Below the pieces are notes generated by a model that saw only the letters and a list, made by a program, of their open reading frames with translations, was not told the origin of the DNA and did not search any database. The translations under genes were made by a program, and so were the position numbers. This document shows, piece after piece, positions 1 to 7,483 of a DNA stretch of 14,008 bases. The DNA comes from Pleurotus ostreatus/Saccharomyces cerevisiae fusant (taxonomy: Eukaryota > Opisthokonta). How positions within the stretch are numbered: position 1 is the stretch's first letter; each line of letters begins with the position of its first letter. The stretch spans positions 1-14,008 of the forward strand of contig JAMQCK010000919.1 of assembly GCA_024196135.1 (NCBI GenBank). The letters run 5' to 3'.

Positions 1-240
1 GGGCTCGCTGCGAGCGTCGAGTCGCTGTCACTCGCGGACGAGCGCACTCCGCGGCGCCGACCGCTACACCCGGCAGCATGGGGCAGTCGGCAGTCACGGG
101 CAGACTCGTCACCCTCTCCGGCGAGGAGGCAGCGTAGGAGGCGGATGCGACCTGCGGACAACCGTCGCGCTGTTCCAGCGCGGCGGGGAGTGACCGCGGC
201 GTCTCGTGGCGAGTCGTTCTACGACTACATTTTCTCTTGA
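1..240 (+). CDS. possible 3' end of an unidentified gene (partial)
   Basis: Frame 1 is open from the window edge to a TGA at 238-240, giving about 79 residues. The visible peptide is rich in Arg, Ser, Ala and Pro, looks disordered, and ends in an aromatic tail (ESFYDYIFS). Third codon positions are mostly G or C, as in the confident genes of this window. The bases after the stop become T/G-rich and look like a 3' UTR. No domain is recognisable, so no function is proposed. In GC-rich DNA an 80-codon open frame can arise by chance, so this is tentative; the upstream sequence would decide. Confidence 0.35.
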   Translation, partial: GLAASVESLSLADERTPRRRPLHPAAWGSRQSRADSSPSPARRQRRRRMRPADNRRAVPARRGVTAASRGESFYDYIFS

Positions 241-1271
241 GTCCGCACGACTGCCCTGTCTCTTGAGGGCGAGATGTAGTAGAAGGACTGGAAGTGGTTT
301 GTGTAATGTATGTGTGAGCCTGGTCTTGGTCGTTAGATATCGCGCTCACCGCCTCATCCTCTGTACAGTGTAACAACAGTATAAGACTTCGTAGAAAGCA
401 TCAGACGCGTGACATACGGAAATTGCCGAGCCAGTGTCCCAATTGTGTGATCTCGTATGCACCACCTTGAAGCTGACGCTGGATACAGCATACAGCCCTT
501 CAGGTGAACACTGTATCCTCGCAGCGCTGAATACCCCTCTTCCCAGCGTCTGGCGTCCGAAAAAAGGACTGCGCTGGCGTCGAGATTCACCACACTCTTC
601 TTTTGCAGAGTCCGGTCCCCTTTCCGTTGCTCACGCCTTATGTTCGCACTAAGCAAGAATGCGAAGGGAGGGAAAGTCCAGGATAAGTCATATCTTCTCC
701 TGGAAGATGTAGAAGCCCCGCAGACCGATGTCGCCGGCCTCGGACCACATTGTTGTCTCAACGCAGAGCCTTGCCCGACGGAGACGGAAGGCCACCAATG
801 CTCAACGCTCTCGCATCGCGTGCAGCATCCATAGCTGGCCGATGACACTTGACGGTCCGACTCTCATTTTCAGCATCACGGCTAGGCTGTGTAGTCCACC
901 TACCTCGGTAAGTATATGGCTATTTCCGTATTGTTCTTCGTTGATACATATGACAGGTCCCTCACCTTCATGCGGTCAGCATCACCGCCTTCTTCTCGAA
1001 TGGTCGTTTCTGGGCGCCCGATATTCTTCTGTCCTCAATAGCGCTCGACGCGGCTGTGCGGCGCAAGGTACATGCCTATAGAACAGTCCAGGGCAGGATC
1101 AACGAAGTCGGAACGTCGGTTACCGCTCGCCGCGGTCATGCTCCCTCGTACACGATGAGACAAGGACGCGGCCATCGATGACATTGCCCACGTCCGCTCT
1201 TCGCTGACTCTTTGTGTCCGACCATGTCGAGGAAGGCACGGAAGGATGTCGAATGCGCCCTCGGGATCAGG
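241..1271. other. mostly unexplained intergenic stretch
   Basis: About 1 kb without a convincing gene. After the possible gene end at 240 there is T/G-rich DNA resembling a 3' UTR up to about 340. The remainder contains several overlapping short open frames on both strands. None has a recognisable domain. The best coding candidate is the spliced pair at 728-1179, listed separately. The last part presumably holds the upstream control region of the secreted-protein gene that starts at 1381. Confidence 0.5.
728..1179 (+). CDS. doubtful two-exon ORF, unknown protein
   Basis: A strong intron signal (GTAAGT at 910, ending ACAG at 956, 47 bp) joins two open stretches in one frame. The first is 728-909, from an ATG at 728; the second is 957-1179, ending in TGA. 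The product would be about 134 residues. The second exon has good codon composition and a hydrophobic core around SITAFFSNGRFW. I do not recognise the protein. The first exon is Arg-rich and less convincing, and a TTTCAG at 870-875 might instead be the acceptor of another intron. It could be a gene fragment or chance. Confidence 0.2.
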
Positions 1272-1278
1272 TATATAA
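1272..1278 (+). promoter_or_regulatory. TATA box of the secreted cysteine-rich protein gene
   Basis: TATATAA lies 103-109 bp before the chosen ATG at 1381. Transcription would then begin near 1300-1310 and leave a pyrimidine-rich leader ending CCCCTTCATC just before the ATG. This also argues against the in-frame ATG at 1285, which is only 7 bp past the TATA box. Confidence 0.6.
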
Positions 1279-1380
1279 GGGTGCATGGCGAAGCTGACCG
1301 TATCCCCACAGTACTCCCCCGTTCAGTACTTCCCTACTTACACTCTTCGTCGAAACTCAATTTACCCTTGCCCCTTCATC

Positions 1381-2112
1381 ATGAAGCTTACTCTCGCTGT
1401 GACTACCGTCTTCGCCGCGGTTGTGCTCGCTGCTCCCACAGAGCAGGTCTGCGACAACGGCCTCAACTGCTACGCCTCTGTGCACGAATGGGGCGGGGTC
1501 ATCCAATACGAGCCCTATCAGGGCAACCTCATGGATGCCTGCCGCTACAACGACGGTGCCGTAGGCGGCGTCATAGGCGGCACCGGTAATCTCTGGGGCT
1601 ACAAGGCATGTGTTGCTGTCGCGATTAGTGACACCAAGATCGGGGTACGTGCCACCGTCTTCTCCTTTCACTCTTTTGCCGCGTCTAATCAGTCCAATAG
1701 CCCTTCACCGTCCAGGGTTTGGCGAGCTGCCAGAACAAGAACCTGACCTGCGAATGGGAGGAGCCCAACCTCGACTTCAACGTGAGTGCCGCCAGTCAGA
1801 TTTGCGCGCCGGATTTCTCACAGTGCTCCAGCTCTACGCTAGCATCGTCGGCGAGTGTGCCTGGGACAATGGCTGCCCTATCACCCAGCAGAACTACATC
1901 GACTTCATCTATGGCACCCTGAGCGAGATTGGGTCAAGCGATTGGCCCAGGTGCGTCGCATCTACTGCAATGTGCATCCTGACAACGGCTGACCCTCTCA
2001 CAGCAGCGTCGACACTCTGCTCGAGAACGGATGGCGTGCACTTCTCGACTGGACCAAGACCGGCGATACCATCCCTTACCAGAACCTCAACGACTACCTG
2101 CACTACAGCTAA
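1381..2112 (+). CDS. small secreted cysteine-rich protein, unknown function
   Basis: Four exons (1381-1644, 1701-1781, 1832-1950, 2004-2112) encode 190 residues. Introns are 56, 50 and 53 bp with GT-AG borders, and the frame holds through every junction. Residues 1-18 form a classical signal peptide (Lys at 2, hydrophobic core, Ala-Ala before Pro19), so the product should enter the secretory pathway. The mature part has eight cysteines (24, 30, 54, 77, 98, 105, 124, 130), enough for four disulfides, and an N-glycosylation sequon at Asn102 (NLT). The cysteine-free tail after residue 130 is rich in Trp, Asp and Tyr. For intron 2 the acceptor at 1831 was preferred over CAG at 1823, because only the former continues into the long frame containing ECAWDNGC. 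A CAG three bases later (2006) would drop one serine from exon 4. I do not recognise the family; role in cell wall, host contact or competition is open. Confidence 0.85.
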
Positions 2113-2483
2113 GCGACTCACCTTCGCTCAGTATTGGTAACGTCCTGTGACGATCTCTCTCACGAACGGACGATCACGGACATCACGTACACTCCTGGAC
2201 TTCTGTTGACGAGCTGTACACTACTTTAGCATTCGACTATTGCTTCACGAGATATAATTTTTTCGCTGATTGTGTGACTACGAATGGTGTCAATGGGACT
2301 CCAGGCCTGAGTCCTAGAGTCCTAGTATGATCGATACTTCAGCCACCTCCGTCGGAAGGTTTGCACGCAGCCACCATGCCCACCCCTCTAAAGCCGCCAT
2401 CCGCTACACAGCCCCACCTTCTCCGCAGCGCCCGTTTTGGCTTCCCTTTTGCCTTCATCATCCACCTCGCAAGAATACATATT
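2113..2483. other. intergenic: 3' UTR and upstream leader
   Basis: About 370 bp between two co-oriented genes. The T-rich stretch near 2250-2265 (ATAATTTTTTCGC) is a likely 3'-end region of the secreted-protein gene. An 8-bp motif (GTCCTAGA/T) occurs twice in tandem at 2311-2326. From about 2380 the sequence is pyrimidine-rich, typical of a fungal 5' leader for the gene at 2484. No further gene seen. Confidence 0.5.
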
Positions 2484-3385
2484 ATGACTGCGTTGAAAAA
2501 CTGGGCGGCAGAGGCGCGCACGGAGCCCGTTGGGCAGAACAACTTGAACGCCGCAGAAGCCACGAGCGATGTAAAAGATAAGAAGCAGCGTAAGCACCAC
2601 GTTGAACGTTCTCATTTGAACGTACAGGTCATGATCACTGACACGCAGTTCAAGCTCACATAGGTACCAGGGACGAATCCCTGGCCGATCCCCCTCCCCC
2701 GTACGACGACAACTCCAGTGTGGAGAGCGAGCCCAAGAGCGCTGATAAGCGTGAGAGCGCCGATGAAGACAAGGACGCGGACGAGCCCAAGGATGAAGAT
2801 GAGATCGCCAGAGCTGTGGCTGCCGTTGCGGAATACATGAAGCAGAGTACGTACGATGCGTGTGCGAGGGCTCACATATACTGATAGTCCTGCTTTCCCT
2901 TATCACCATCTACGACAGACCCGACTGCGACTTTCGTCACCGCTAGCACAGTCGTCTCCGGCCTTGTCCTCACGCCCCTTCTTGGGCCCTTTGTGCTAGG
3001 CGCTGTCGGGGTTCAAGCGGGTGGTGTTGCTGCAGGCATGTCTTTCATATTTCGCTCGTAAACAAACCGCAAGACCGTAGCTAACTTTCGTGCAGGCAGT
3101 CTCGCCGCCGCCATGCAAGCCGGGGTCGGCAGCGTAGCAGCTGGGAGTATCTTCGCGGGGGCGCAAGCGGCTGGTGCCACCGCGGTTATCCCCGCTATTG
3201 GAATGGTCGTGGCTGGAGGAGTTGGAGGTGCGACAGCGCTCGCTGGGAGTATCTTCGCGGGAGGACAAGCGACTGCGGCAGCTGCGACGATCTCCGCTGC
3301 TGGGATGGCCGTGGGTGGGGGAGTCGGGGGCGCGGCAGCGCTCGCTGTGAGAAAATACCGGGACCTGTTCGGTGCCAGAACATGA
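2484..3385 (+). CDS. IFI6/IFI27 (ISG12)-like membrane protein
   Basis: Four exons (2484-2589, 2664-2846, 2919-3035, 3096-3385) give 231 residues. Residues 1-96 are polar and strongly acidic, with a PPPPY stretch at 45-49. From about 100 on, the protein is almost all Gly, Ala, Val, Ile and Leu, with recurring VAAGS motifs (LLGPFVLGAVG at 117-127, GGVAAGSLAAAMQAG at 131-145). This is the pattern of the Ifi-6-16 family (Pfam PF06140), whose animal members sit in mitochondrial or ER membranes. The fungal role is unknown. Residues 152-185 and 186-219 are a tandem duplication, and the tail (220-231) is basic. The first intron acceptor was fixed at 2663 because the earlier AG at 2627 leads straight to a stop. 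Intron 3 is GC-AG in this model (3036-3095); a GT-AG alternative (3040-3099) changes Ser137 to Ile with Gly136 unchanged. An in-frame ATG at 2376 would add 36 residues but lies in leader-like DNA. Confidence 0.82.
3036..3095 (+). other. intron with ambiguous GC-AG or GT-AG borders
   Basis: The donor side reads CTGCAG|GCATGT and the acceptor side GTGCAG|GCAGTC. Taking the GC donor gives intron 3036-3095 and the family-typical AAGSLAA. Taking GT four bases on gives 3040-3099, also 60 bp and in frame, with Ile in place of Ser. A good branch site (GCTAAC, 3080-3085) serves both. Confidence 0.7.
3141..3344 (+). repeat. tandem duplication, 2 x 102 bp, inside the IFI27-like gene
   Basis: Two adjacent 102-bp units (3141-3242 and 3243-3344) both begin CTGGGAGTATCTTCGC and end CAGCGCTCG. 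By eye roughly three quarters of positions match. The unit is exactly 34 codons, so the frame is kept and the Gly/Ala-rich hydrophobic segment is doubled. Confidence 0.9.
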
Positions 3386-3700
3386 ACACCGAACACGTGC
3401 TGGAACTTGTATCACAGAAATCACTTGCTTCTGAGTTAATCACGCATGTATTGCTACCTTAGCTTGAACTAGGCTTGGGCAACGAAGACAAATCAGGTCA
3501 AGGCAGCAGCGAGCAATGAGCACAAGGGAAAAATAAATAAGGAAAATACCGAGCAAGGATTATTCTCGACCTTGCCTGCGGCTCAGATCTACATGTGGTC
3601 ATCAAGTTGGCTTCCGTGACCATCTGAACATGACTGCAACAAATTCGGCGGCGAGAGACCGTGCTCACTAGCGTTGTGTAAGAAACTCGGGCGACCCTAT

Positions 3701-3792
3701 GTTACCAGTCACTTACCGACCCCCCCGGGCGGTAGGTTTTTTACCAGGTTACTTACCGGTTACTTACTTGCCTGTCACGTGACCACGTGATC
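3701..3792 (+). repeat. left cluster of TTACTTACC-type motifs with a double E-box
   Basis: TTACCAGTCACTTACC (3702-3717) is repeated nearly exactly as TTACCAGGTTACTTACC (3741-3757), followed at once by GGTTACTTAC (3758-3767). Between the first two is a C7-GGGCGG run. The cluster ends in TGTCACGTGACCACGTGA (3773-3790), with two CACGTG cores 8 bp apart. Related motifs recur at 4965-5040. This may be the subterminal region of a non-autonomous mobile element. Confidence 0.5.
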
Positions 3793-4694
3793 AGCCCGCG
3801 CAGGCGCTCCCGATGCTCAGGTTTGGCTCAAGTCCAGCTTCGTAGCCTCATTGATACAGTGCAAAAGGCCTTGAACTGGCAAAAAGAGCCAATGCATTAT
3901 ATTAAACAAGCTACATAGGCTGAATTTAAATACTCTAGCGACACAAGCTCCCATAGGACAAAATCGCGTCTAACCGGCGATGTAGATTGTCCTCATCACC
4001 CACCTACGTTGACGTTGACGAGGTCCGAGGCAGAGCACAACAGTAATGGCATCAACCGATAGCAGCCGTCTTTCATTAGTTGCCTCCCGACTGACGCGCC
4101 GCGCAAAGAGAGGATGGCGAGTCCTCGCAGCGTCCGGTACCTCGCCTGACCCCGCACCATTGGACTCGGCTGGCGCAGAGTGGCCGTGTCGCCATCCAGC
4201 ACGGGCAAAAAAGGGGGACCTGTTGTCGCGACCCATGCCGCTCGGCTTTACAAGGGCATCGACCTAAAGCGACTGAACAGCGATGAAGGGCTCGTCGGCG
4301 TGAAGAAATGGCTGAAGCCCGACTTGGTCTCGTCTTGCTCGAGGAGAGGGGCTCGTCCCGGTCCGTTCTAGCAACCTTGTGAGGAGTGGTGCAGAAAGGC
4401 GATGGGCGCGACGGAGCGTTGTAGCGCGGACTGAGGTGCACCCACAGGTATGCAACGGCGGCGAGAGCTGCAATGTGTCAGTCGAGCAGCAGACCCAAGA
4501 TAAATGGATTTTCGTACCTCGTCCCTACTGGCCTGACTCCCTCCATCCGGTTCGCATCGGTATTCGAGGAGCGGACGCGCGGTAGGGCGTACAGGGCGCG
4601 TGCAAGCCTCGACCCCGCCACTGAGGATGGTAGCGGATACGGACAGGGACCGGAGAGGGTGCTAAAAAGCAAGCAAGTGCCGTGTAAGGGTAGC

Positions 4695-4730
4695 GGAGGG
4701 AGGAGGAGGAGCTGGTGGTGGTGGTGGTGG
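4695..4730 (+). repeat. GGA-rich tract and (TGG)6 microsatellite
   Basis: A GGA-rich run (4695-4711) is followed by six exact TGG units (4713-4730). It is simple-sequence DNA within the gene-poor stretch and generates poly-His or poly-Pro in the antisense frames. Confidence 0.85.
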
Positions 4731-4964
4731 ACGGTACGCAAATCGGGAGAGACGGCGCGTCTCGCGGGCGGAAGATGCCGGCGGCGAAAATTCAGGCAAA
4801 TGTTTTGCGGCACCGCGCAATTCGCCATTGCCCGACGTACAGTAGGAATCATGAATGCGCACAACTCTCGATACTAAGCATATAGTACTTGAAGCAGTCG
4901 TCCTCTCTACGCTAGGTGGCCCACCAGCTCACACGTGCATGGCAGTAAGCTACATGCCTGCGGG

Positions 4965-5040
4965 ACCCCCTTGGGGGCCGGTCAGTAACTTACGTGTCAC
5001 GTGATGGTTATTTACCCGTAAGTTTGCTTTTTGGTAAGTT
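4965..5040 (+). repeat. right cluster of motifs related to 3701-3792
   Basis: GACCCCCTTGGGGGCCGGTC is followed by AGTAACTTAC, TGTCACGTGA (4995-5004), TTACCCGTAAGT and, at the end, GGTAAGTT (5033-5040). TGTCACGTGA is identical to 3773-3782. The terminal GGTAAGT is the inverted complement of ACTTACC at 3711-3717. Orientation of the individual motifs is mixed, so I cannot define a clean terminal inverted repeat. Confidence 0.45.
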
Positions 5041-5191
5041 AATCGACCAAACTTCCACAACCCTAGTGCTCACGAAAGTTGAACTTGAAACGTGTCTTTA
5101 TCACGTGCCTCAAACGCGGCACCTCGCGTGATTGCGGATCGGATGGTCACAGCACGACTTGACCACCAACCACCATCTTCTCGAAGGCAAC

Positions 5192-6637
5192 ATGCGTAGG
5201 TCTGCAAGGATAGCCGCCAGGACCAATGGCATGCAGATCAAGGGGTCTACCGAAGTCGCCCTCACCTCCTGCCCTTCGGGTCATAATCAGCAAAGCGGTG
5301 GCGATGCCACGAAGCGACCCGCACGGAAACGGCGTCAAAGACAAGGAGCCATCAATAATCCGCAAACTGGGCCTACCACGCAGCGTCCTGTGGCAGCCCG
5401 ATTAGCGACTGCTACCCCAGGCTATGGCGAACGTGAACCATCTTCGCCAATAAATCGTCTCCCCGTCGAACTGCTCGCAGAAATCTTCCTGATAGTGCAC
5501 GCGTTCATCATAACCGACCAAGCACCTTTCCATGATCCATCTCGGGAACTCGATAAAACGATTACTCGTGTCTGCAAGGCCTGGCGCCTTGTAGCTTACA
5601 ATACGCCGTTTCTCTGGACCTTCCTCGCGGCACAAAACTCCGAGGTCCTCGATCCCTGCCTGGAGCGCTACCTGCCCCTCACTAAGGGCTGTCTCCTCGA
5701 TCTGCTCGTCGGCGTGTATCTCGACTCGGAAGAACTGCTGCCTGAAGGCACAACCTCCGATGATCTGCTCGTGTGTGTTGAGAAGCTCCGTCCGTACGCG
5801 TCAAAATTGCGCGCACTGCGCCTGTTCGCCTGCGGTCGGGAACTCGGCCAAATCGAATCTGTGACTGCGCCGAACCTCAAGGAAGTCACCGTGTGGACAA
5901 ATGGCGGCGACGATATCGACAATCATAGTTCTCTTGAGTTCCTCACAGGCGCCCCACGGCTCCGCCGCCTGTGTTTTTATACTTGGATACCTCTTTCCGG
6001 ATCCACGCTTCGGCTGCCATCTGCGCCGCGTCTTACGGCACTCAGCCTGGAATTCGAGTTCTTCGAAATCTTGTGCATGAAGCCGACCCTGCAGCAGTGC
6101 AGCGAGACGCTGGAAGAGCTTGACATAACTGTCAAATATTTTGATCATGCAGATTTTGAAGTAGAGCCCGTTGCCTTTCCAGTTCTCAAGCGTCTCATTC
6201 TACACCTCAAGCCGTGCGACGTCTTGCTATACATGACCGCACCGATCCTCGAAGAAATGACTTTCGACTGTCACCCCAATGACGCCAATTCGGCCCTGAA
6301 GGAGTTCCTCGTGCGCGTGCCGTCTGCCGCCGAACATCTCCATCACCTCAAGATGTGGAGTAAATATCCAACGACATTCGACGGCTTACTACAGTGTTTG
6401 TCTCTCACGACGCACCTTGAGAAGCTCAGCCTAGGGCCTACCACAGCACAAGTCATTGCCCCACTCCTCTCGTGTCTGACCTGCCGCGAGGATACACCAC
6501 CACTACTCCCGAAACTCACTTCTCTCGAATTTATCGAGTATGACGAGAAGGATCTTTGGTACGACGAATCCAAAAAGTCGAGGGCGATTCGCAGAGTGGT
6601 ATGCGGAGTAGAGTTGTCTGCGCTGCGCGCTGTTTGA
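5192..6637 (+). CDS. F-box/LRR-type protein 1
   Basis: A single exon of 481 residues starting at the first ATG of the frame (MRRSARIAAR); the frame is open upstream to 5132 but without an ATG. Residues 1-85 are polar and basic (KRPARKRRQRQ at 41-51, a possible nuclear signal). An F-box-like domain spans about 87-146 (INRLPVELLAEIFL ... VCKAWRLVAYNTPFLW), the pattern by which such proteins dock on Skp1 in SCF ubiquitin ligases. The remainder has irregular leucine-rich segments (for example LRALRLFACG, LKRLILHLKPC), which probably form the substrate-binding part. Basidiomycete genomes carry large families of such proteins with unknown targets. It is unlike the F-box protein at 7484 outside the F-box. 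The function as an SCF adaptor is inferred from the domain only. Confidence 0.85.
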   Translation: MRRSARIAARTNGMQIKGSTEVALTSCPSGHNQQSGGDATKRPARKRRQRQGAINNPQTGPTTQRPVAARLATATPGYGEREPSSPINRLPVELLAEIFLIVHAFIITDQAPFHDPSRELDKTITRVCKAWRLVAYNTPFLWTFLAAQNSEVLDPCLERYLPLTKGCLLDLLVGVYLDSEELLPEGTTSDDLLVCVEKLRPYASKLRALRLFACGRELGQIESVTAPNLKEVTVWTNGGDDIDNHSSLEFLTGAPRLRRLCFYTWIPLSGSTLRLPSAPRLTALSLEFEFFEILCMKPTLQQCSETLEELDITVKYFDHADFEVEPVAFPVLKRLILHLKPCDVLLYMTAPILEEMTFDCHPNDANSALKEFLVRVPSAAEHLHHLKMWSKYPTTFDGLLQCLSLTTHLEKLSLGPTTAQVIAPLLSCLTCREDTPPLLPKLTSLEFIEYDEKDLWYDESKKSRAIRRVVCGVELSALRAV

Positions 6638-6932
6638 GGCTACGGTGTAACGAGGAGGCGGTGGGTAGAAGTCCATGTCCCTCGCGTGGCGAGAGTACGA
6701 GCGTACTTCATTTTCGCATCATAAGTAGATGCTGTGCATGATACTCTAAATAATTTCCCTCCAAGTTATACGTCCGAGTCGCTTACAGTACTACCTGAGA
6801 CGTCTTCTTCGCAGCTCGACCGAGGATATTACCGAATGGACGCATGGACGCATGTACCGTATGCTACGTGTTACAGATTCCAGCGGACGGCACGTACACC
6901 AGGAGTGCGCAGAATGGTGAGGAAAGAGAGGG

Positions 6933-7220
6933 CTAGAAGACGATGACGGTACCGCCTCGGTTTAAACCTGTGCTACGGTCGAGGTCTCTATTGGCGTCGT
7001 AGAGTTGATGTTGGTCGTCGTCGTCGTCGTCGATGCGCGGGAAGAAAATGCAGTAGAAGAGCTCAACTGCAGATGAGTCGAGCACTCCAGGAGAGGAAAG
7101 GTCAAGGTCAGGAGCGATGTCAAGTGCCACTCCGAGTCTGACGTCTTGCGGGATTCCGGCCCGGATTTCCCAGATCAGCGGCGCCTCTTGAGGGTGTTCC
7201 TCGCAACTTGTTCTCGACAT
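6933..7220 (-). CDS. doubtful small ORF, acidic, unknown
   Basis: An ATG-to-TAG frame of 95 residues with G/C-rich third positions and an acidic, hydrophobic-patterned sequence (GVALDIAPDLDLSSPGVLD, then six Asp). It would point away from the second F-box gene. I recognise no domain. The six Asp come from a (GTC)n microsatellite at 7014-7032. It may be a small gene, an exon fragment of an old gene, or chance; no clear TATA or leader is seen before it. Confidence 0.25.
   Translation of the reverse strand: MSRTSCEEHPQEAPLIWEIRAGIPQDVRLGVALDIAPDLDLSSPGVLDSSAVELFYCIFFPRIDDDDDDQHQLYDANRDLDRSTGLNRGGTVIVF
7014..7032 (+). repeat. (GTC)6 microsatellite
   Basis: Six uninterrupted GTC units plus one base. 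On the minus strand it reads GAC and encodes the poly-Asp run in the doubtful ORF 6933-7220. Confidence 0.9.
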
Positions 7221-7426
7221 TCATTCGTCTGAGCTACTTTTGTATTGTCCATCATGGCTCTCGCGCGTAGATACGCGAAAACACAGCTGCTATACTCTTG
7301 GCCCTTCTTCGGTGGACAAAGTGCGCTGTCAACGCACTGGTCTCACTGACAGAAGACGGTGGGCAGGCTTCAACTTGACCATGATTGAATGCACTGTAGA
7401 CTTCCTCTACACGTGTCTGCAGACCT

Positions 7427-7433
7427 TATAAGG
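7427..7433 (+). promoter_or_regulatory. TATA-like box of F-box gene 2
   Basis: TATAAGG lies 51-57 bp before the ATG at 7484, a plausible TATA spacing with a short leader. The only support is position and sequence. Confidence 0.45.
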
Positions 7434-7483
7434 GCTGCAGTGTCGCTAGGCGCCAACAAGACTCGCCGACCTCCCTCATCAAG

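Larger units (their letters stand above)
3386..5191. other. 1.8-kb gene-poor stretch
   Basis: I see no convincing gene. Several overlapping open frames on both strands (for example 4046-4267 + and 4076-4441 -) look like low-complexity Arg/Ser/Pro translations with no domain. The stretch holds two clusters of related short motifs (3701-3792 and 4965-5040), six CACGTG palindromes, a short GTTGAC tandem near 4008-4020, and purine-rich simple repeats near 4695-4730. The right end should contain the promoter and leader of the F-box gene at 5192. Confidence 0.6.
6638..7426. other. intergenic between the two F-box genes
   Basis: About 800 bp. It holds the 3' region of the first F-box gene, a doubtful minus-strand ORF (6933-7220, listed separately) with its GTC microsatellite, and the upstream region of the second F-box gene. 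Nothing else is supported. Confidence 0.5.

Noticed and set aside
354..848. 164-codon open frame on the minus strand
   Set aside because: Composition is irregular and Ser/Arg/Cys-rich, with no domain, no leader and no splice logic. It looks like a chance frame.
1285..1380. Upstream in-frame ATG extending the secreted protein by 32 residues
   Set aside because: It lies 7 bp after the TATA box and would bury the signal peptide; the ATG at 1381 gives a clean N-terminal signal.
2376..2483. Upstream ATG for the IFI27-like gene
   Set aside because: The added 36 residues come from pyrimidine-rich leader-like DNA. A mitochondrial targeting role cannot be excluded, but 2484 is the simpler start.
2388..3443. 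Several minus-strand open frames antisense to the IFI27-like gene
   Set aside because: They are low-complexity mirrors of its GC-rich repeats and acidic region, and run across its introns without splice support.
4046..4877. Overlapping open frames on both strands in the gene-poor stretch
   Set aside because: Arg/Ser/Pro-rich translations with no domains; the His and Pro runs arise from the TGG/GGA simple repeats.
5132..5191. Extension of F-box protein 1 upstream of 5192
   Set aside because: The frame is open there but begins with TTG, not ATG; the first ATG is at 5192.
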